Source of the DNA: Anaerolineae bacterium UTCFX1
GTDB taxonomy: Bacteria; Chloroflexota; Anaerolineae; Anaerolineales; Villigracilaceae
DNA: 64,000 nt
Direction of reading: 5' to 3'
Assembly: GCA_002050275.1 (NCBI GenBank)
Contig: MWTB01000031.1
Location: forward strand, 19,654 to 83,653
Positions within the stretch are counted from its first letter, which is position 1. Each line of letters starts with the position of its first letter. This document shows positions 61,755 through 64,000 of this stretch, piece by piece. The position numbers and the translations under genes were made by a program. The notes below the pieces were generated by a model. It was not told where the DNA came from. It did not search any database and worked only from the letters and a program-made list of their open reading frames with translations.

Positions 61755-62125
61755 GTGCTATAAGGCGTTGAGAGAGCAATCTGCAAATCTGCAGATGACA
61801 TAAACCGCTTCACAGCCTTCCAAAATCCATATTCGACGAGAGAGGTAACAGTAAGTAAGAATACGGGAACAATTCGAACTTTACTGGGAAGATTTAACGA
61901 TGCCCATGTAAACCAAAATAGGATTGCCAGGGATGCGATCCCAGATAACACAGCGATCAATTTCTCGTCGAGCGGGCGAAAGATCAGAATGATCTGAAAA
62001 AAACGGATCTGAGGGAAATCGAACAGAATTTCTTCGAAAACATATAGAAACGTCACGAACACAAGCGCACCCGTGAACGCCCGGTTGGAAAACACCTTCC
62101 TAAAACGCAGGAATATTCCGGACAT
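61700..62125 (-). CDS. N-terminal membrane part of the EptA-type enzyme (split by frameshift)
   Basis: A 141-residue frame with three TM helices (residues about 18-40, 55-75, 82-100) and LTSLVEYGFWKAVKRFMSS, then an out-of-character tail (CILTGGSFCLF) that is probably translated past the shift. Its end overlaps the start of the next frame by 55 bases. Together the frames give about 540-550 residues, the size of EptA-like proteins. A TATAGC box six bases before its ATG also exists but overlaps the stop of the preceding gene, which lies eight bases upstream, so cotranscription is as likely. Confidence 0.6.
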   Translation of the reverse strand: MSGIFLRFRKVFSNRAFTGALVFVTFLYVFEEILFDFPQIRFFQIILIFRPLDEKLIAVLSGIASLAILFWFTWASLNLPSKVRIVPVFLLTVTSLVEYGFWKAVKRFMSSADLQIALSTPYSTWKGAGHCILTGGSFCLF

Positions 62126-62132
62126 GCTTATG

Positions 62133-64000
62133 CTATAGCTGCTTTACGGCTTTCTCGTAAAACTCTAGCGACCCGGGGTTAATCAACGCATCCTTGTTGC
62201 TCACCACCCGTCCATTCAAAATATTCGTCACTGCACTTTCCACTTTCTTCATATTCAACGTGTAGGGAATATCTGGCGCTTCCAAAATCAACGCAGGGAC
62301 ATGCCTCGGCGAGGCGTTTTCGCGCAAGGTCTTTTTGATTTTATCTTTGAGTTCATCTGTCAATGAATATCCCGCCGCCAACTTGACAAAGAGAATTACG
62401 CGCTGATCGTCTTGATAATTTTGTCCCACCGCGAGGCTGTCTGCGATTTCGGGGAGGTTTTCCATTTGGGCGTAGATCTCTGCCGTGCCAATCCGCACGC
62501 CCGAAGGTTTCAACACCGCATCCGAGCGACCGTAAAAGGTCACGCCGCCGGTCTCTTTGTGGATCAAGACATAATCGCCATGACGCCACACGCCGGGATA
62601 CACATCGAAATACGCCTTGTGATATTTTGAGCCGTCAGGGTCGTTCCAAAAATACAACGGCATGGATGGCGAAAGCGCTTCGCACACAAGTTCGCCTTGT
62701 TCATCGAGAATCGACTGTCCCTTTTCATCGTATGACTTTATCTTCATCCCCAACGCCGCGCTTTGCAACTCACCCGCGTACACAGGGACGATCGGACTCC
62801 CCGCCGCGAAACATCCGTTGATGTCAGTCCCGCCTGCGATGGAGTTGAAGTGCAAATCGGCTTTGATCTCTTTGTACACGTATTCAAATCCGTCAGCAGA
62901 GAGAGGCGAACCCGTCTGCGAAATCTCGCGCAGGGACGACAAATCAAAATCCCTGCACGGCGAAACGCCTTCCTTTTTCAAGAAGTGGATGTAACTGGCG
63001 CTGCATCCGAAGATGGAAATTTTCTCGTCTTGAATCAACTTCCACATCGCGCCCGCATCGGGGAAGTTTGGGTTGCCGTCGTACAACACGATCGTCGCGC
63101 CAACCGCCAGCGAACTGACCAGCCAGTTCCACATCATCCAACTACAGGATGTGATGTAGAAAATCTTGTCACTGCGCTTGAGGTCTGTGTGCAGGATCAA
63201 TTCCTTGAGATGATTGATCAACACACCGCCCGCGCCCTGCACCAAACACTTCGGCTTGCCCGTCGTCCCCGACGAGAACATGATGTAGTGCGGATGATCG
63301 AACGGCAATTGCTCGAACTTAATCTCGAGATTTTTTTCTTTGGCGAGAAAATCGTCATAATGAACCGAGTTGGGGATTTGAGAAATATCGGGCTTCGCGC
63401 GCGCGTACGAAACAACGATCACTTTTTGCAAAGAGGAAATTCCCCGCGCTACCTCCGCCGCGTGAGCCAGCGTATCGAACGCGTTGCCCTTGTAGAAATA
63501 TCCATCGGCAGTAATCATCACCTTCGGCGCGACTTGTCCTAACCGTTCGATTGCCGCGCCGGGGCCAATGTCTGTTGCGCACGAAGCCCACGTCGCACCG
63601 AGGCTCGCCGCCGCCAACATACAGACGACCGTCTCGATCAGATTCGGCATATATCCCACAACCCGATCCCCCGCCCCCACGCCTGACTCTTTCAACGAAT
63701 GCGCCAGCCGCGCCACTTCGTCGTATAACTCCGCATAGGTCATGCGTTTCGATGTTTGAGTCTCGCCAATGAAAATAAAGGCAAGGTGATCGTCTCGATA
63801 GCGTAAAAGATTCTCGGCAAAGTTCAACCTTGCGCCGGGGAACCATTTTGCGCCGGGGAAGACGGATAAATCCGTCACTACGGAATCGTATCGTTTTGAG
63901 GCTTTAACTTCGGCAAAGTCCCACACATCTCCCCAAAAGTCCGCGATGTGTTCTACCGACCACGCATACAAATTCGCATACGAAGCAAGGTTCAATCCAT
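62133..64000 (-). CDS. Acetoacetyl-CoA ligase (5' end outside window)
   Basis: The frame is open to the right edge. The visible part includes LNLASYANLYAWSVEHIADFW, matching the internal N-terminal region of acetoacetate-CoA ligases, whose start is normally about 40 residues further upstream. ANL-superfamily motifs are the P-loop YIMFSSGTTGKPKCLVQGAG, GGTDINGCFAAGSPIVPVY and GRSDAVLKPSGVRIGTAEIY, with the C-terminal catalytic Lys in NMKKVESAV. The enzyme activates acetoacetate to acetoacetyl-CoA using ATP, in ketone-body or polyhydroxybutyrate use. A related acyl-CoA synthetase (propionate/acetate) is less likely given the C-terminal HVPALILEAPDIPYTLNMKK. Confidence 0.88.
   Translation of the reverse strand, partial: GLNLASYANLYAWSVEHIADFWGDVWDFAEVKASKRYDSVVTDLSVFPGAKWFPGARLNFAENLLRYRDDHLAFIFIGETQTSKRMTYAELYDEVARLAHSLKESGVGAGDRVVGYMPNLIETVVCMLAAASLGATWASCATDIGPGAAIERLGQVAPKVMITADGYFYKGNAFDTLAHAAEVARGISSLQKVIVVSYARAKPDISQIPNSVHYDDFLAKEKNLEIKFEQLPFDHPHYIMFSSGTTGKPKCLVQGAGGVLINHLKELILHTDLKRSDKIFYITSCSWMMWNWLVSSLAVGATIVLYDGNPNFPDAGAMWKLIQDEKISIFGCSASYIHFLKKEGVSPCRDFDLSSLREISQTGSPLSADGFEYVYKEIKADLHFNSIAGGTDINGCFAAGSPIVPVYAGELQSAALGMKIKSYDEKGQSILDEQGELVCEALSPSMPLYFWNDPDGSKYHKAYFDVYPGVWRHGDYVLIHKETGGVTFYGRSDAVLKPSGVRIGTAEIYAQMENLPEIADSLAVGQNYQDDQRVILFVKLAAGYSLTDELKDKIKKTLRENASPRHVPALILEAPDIPYTLNMKKVESAVTNILNGRVVSNKDALINPGSLEFYEKAVKQL

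Noticed and set aside
1..64000. CRISPR arrays, insertion sequences, prophage or integrase genes
   Set aside because: No regularly spaced direct repeats, transposase or phage-like genes were seen on either strand.

Overview
The window reads as chromosome of a member of the Chloroflexota, most likely class Anaerolineae (inference from gene content; no rRNA is present). Pointers are lipoproteins with Pro/Thr-rich stalks, a GlmL/MutL-type ATPase inside a membrane-protein operon, an oversized SecA, LPxTG-tailed and SH3-tailed surface proteins, and methylmalonyl-CoA mutase and acetoacetyl-CoA ligase genes. Coding density is very high: no gap exceeds 300 bases, many genes overlap by 1-4 bases, and no insertion sequence, prophage or CRISPR array is visible. 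Two tRNA genes (Glu-TTC and Lys-CTT) are present.

Layout. 0-5 kb: tail of a probable methyltransferase, a ceramidase-like membrane hydrolase, an unknown membrane-anchored protein, a lipoprotein with a zinc-protease motif, signal peptidase I, an orphan YgiT-type zinc finger with an unknown partner, and tRNA-Glu. 5-11.4 kb (minus): a C45-family acyltransferase/peptidase, an ECF sigma / anti-sigma / polymer-forming membrane protein operon, a glycosyltransferase-acyltransferase-epimerase surface-sugar operon, and tRNA-Lys. 11.5-15 kb: a DUF389-SH3 protein, a phosphohexomutase and an LPxTG protein. 15-22.2 kb (minus): a seven-gene operon built around a MutL-like ASKHA ATPase, a zinc-ribbon membrane protein and several polytopic proteins of unknown role. 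22.3-26 kb (plus): mcm small subunit, meaB, prs, mutM and a membrane-anchored unknown. 26-31.5 kb: tandem-USP protein, split chromate transporter, a repeat element, an aspartase/fumarase-type lyase and a FemAB/GNAT-like protein. 31.5-41 kb: a phosphatase-like/propeller transmembrane protein, cysH, elp3, a CbpA-type J protein, an HtrA lipoprotein protease and a cytosolic sulfite-oxidase-like enzyme. 41-50 kb: secA, adenosine deaminase, aconitase. 50-58.4 kb: a two-component system with an ABC transporter, and a MarR regulator with a heterodimeric ABC exporter. 58.4-64 kb (minus): miaB, a methyltransferase, an EptA-type transferase apparently split by a frameshift, and acetoacetyl-CoA ligase running off the right edge.

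How it fits together. Central metabolism (aconitase, aspartase/fumarase, methylmalonyl-CoA and acetoacetate handling, purine salvage, PRPP synthesis) is interleaved with envelope functions (SecA, LepB, HtrA, surface-sugar synthesis, ABC exporters). The most distinctive regulatory trait is the repeated placement of a TATAAT-like -10 box 4-8 bases before the start codon, which implies leaderless mRNAs for about ten genes. The strongest candidate for an undescribed system is the seven-gene operon at 15-22.2 kb, which sits divergently next to the B12-dependent mutase genes.
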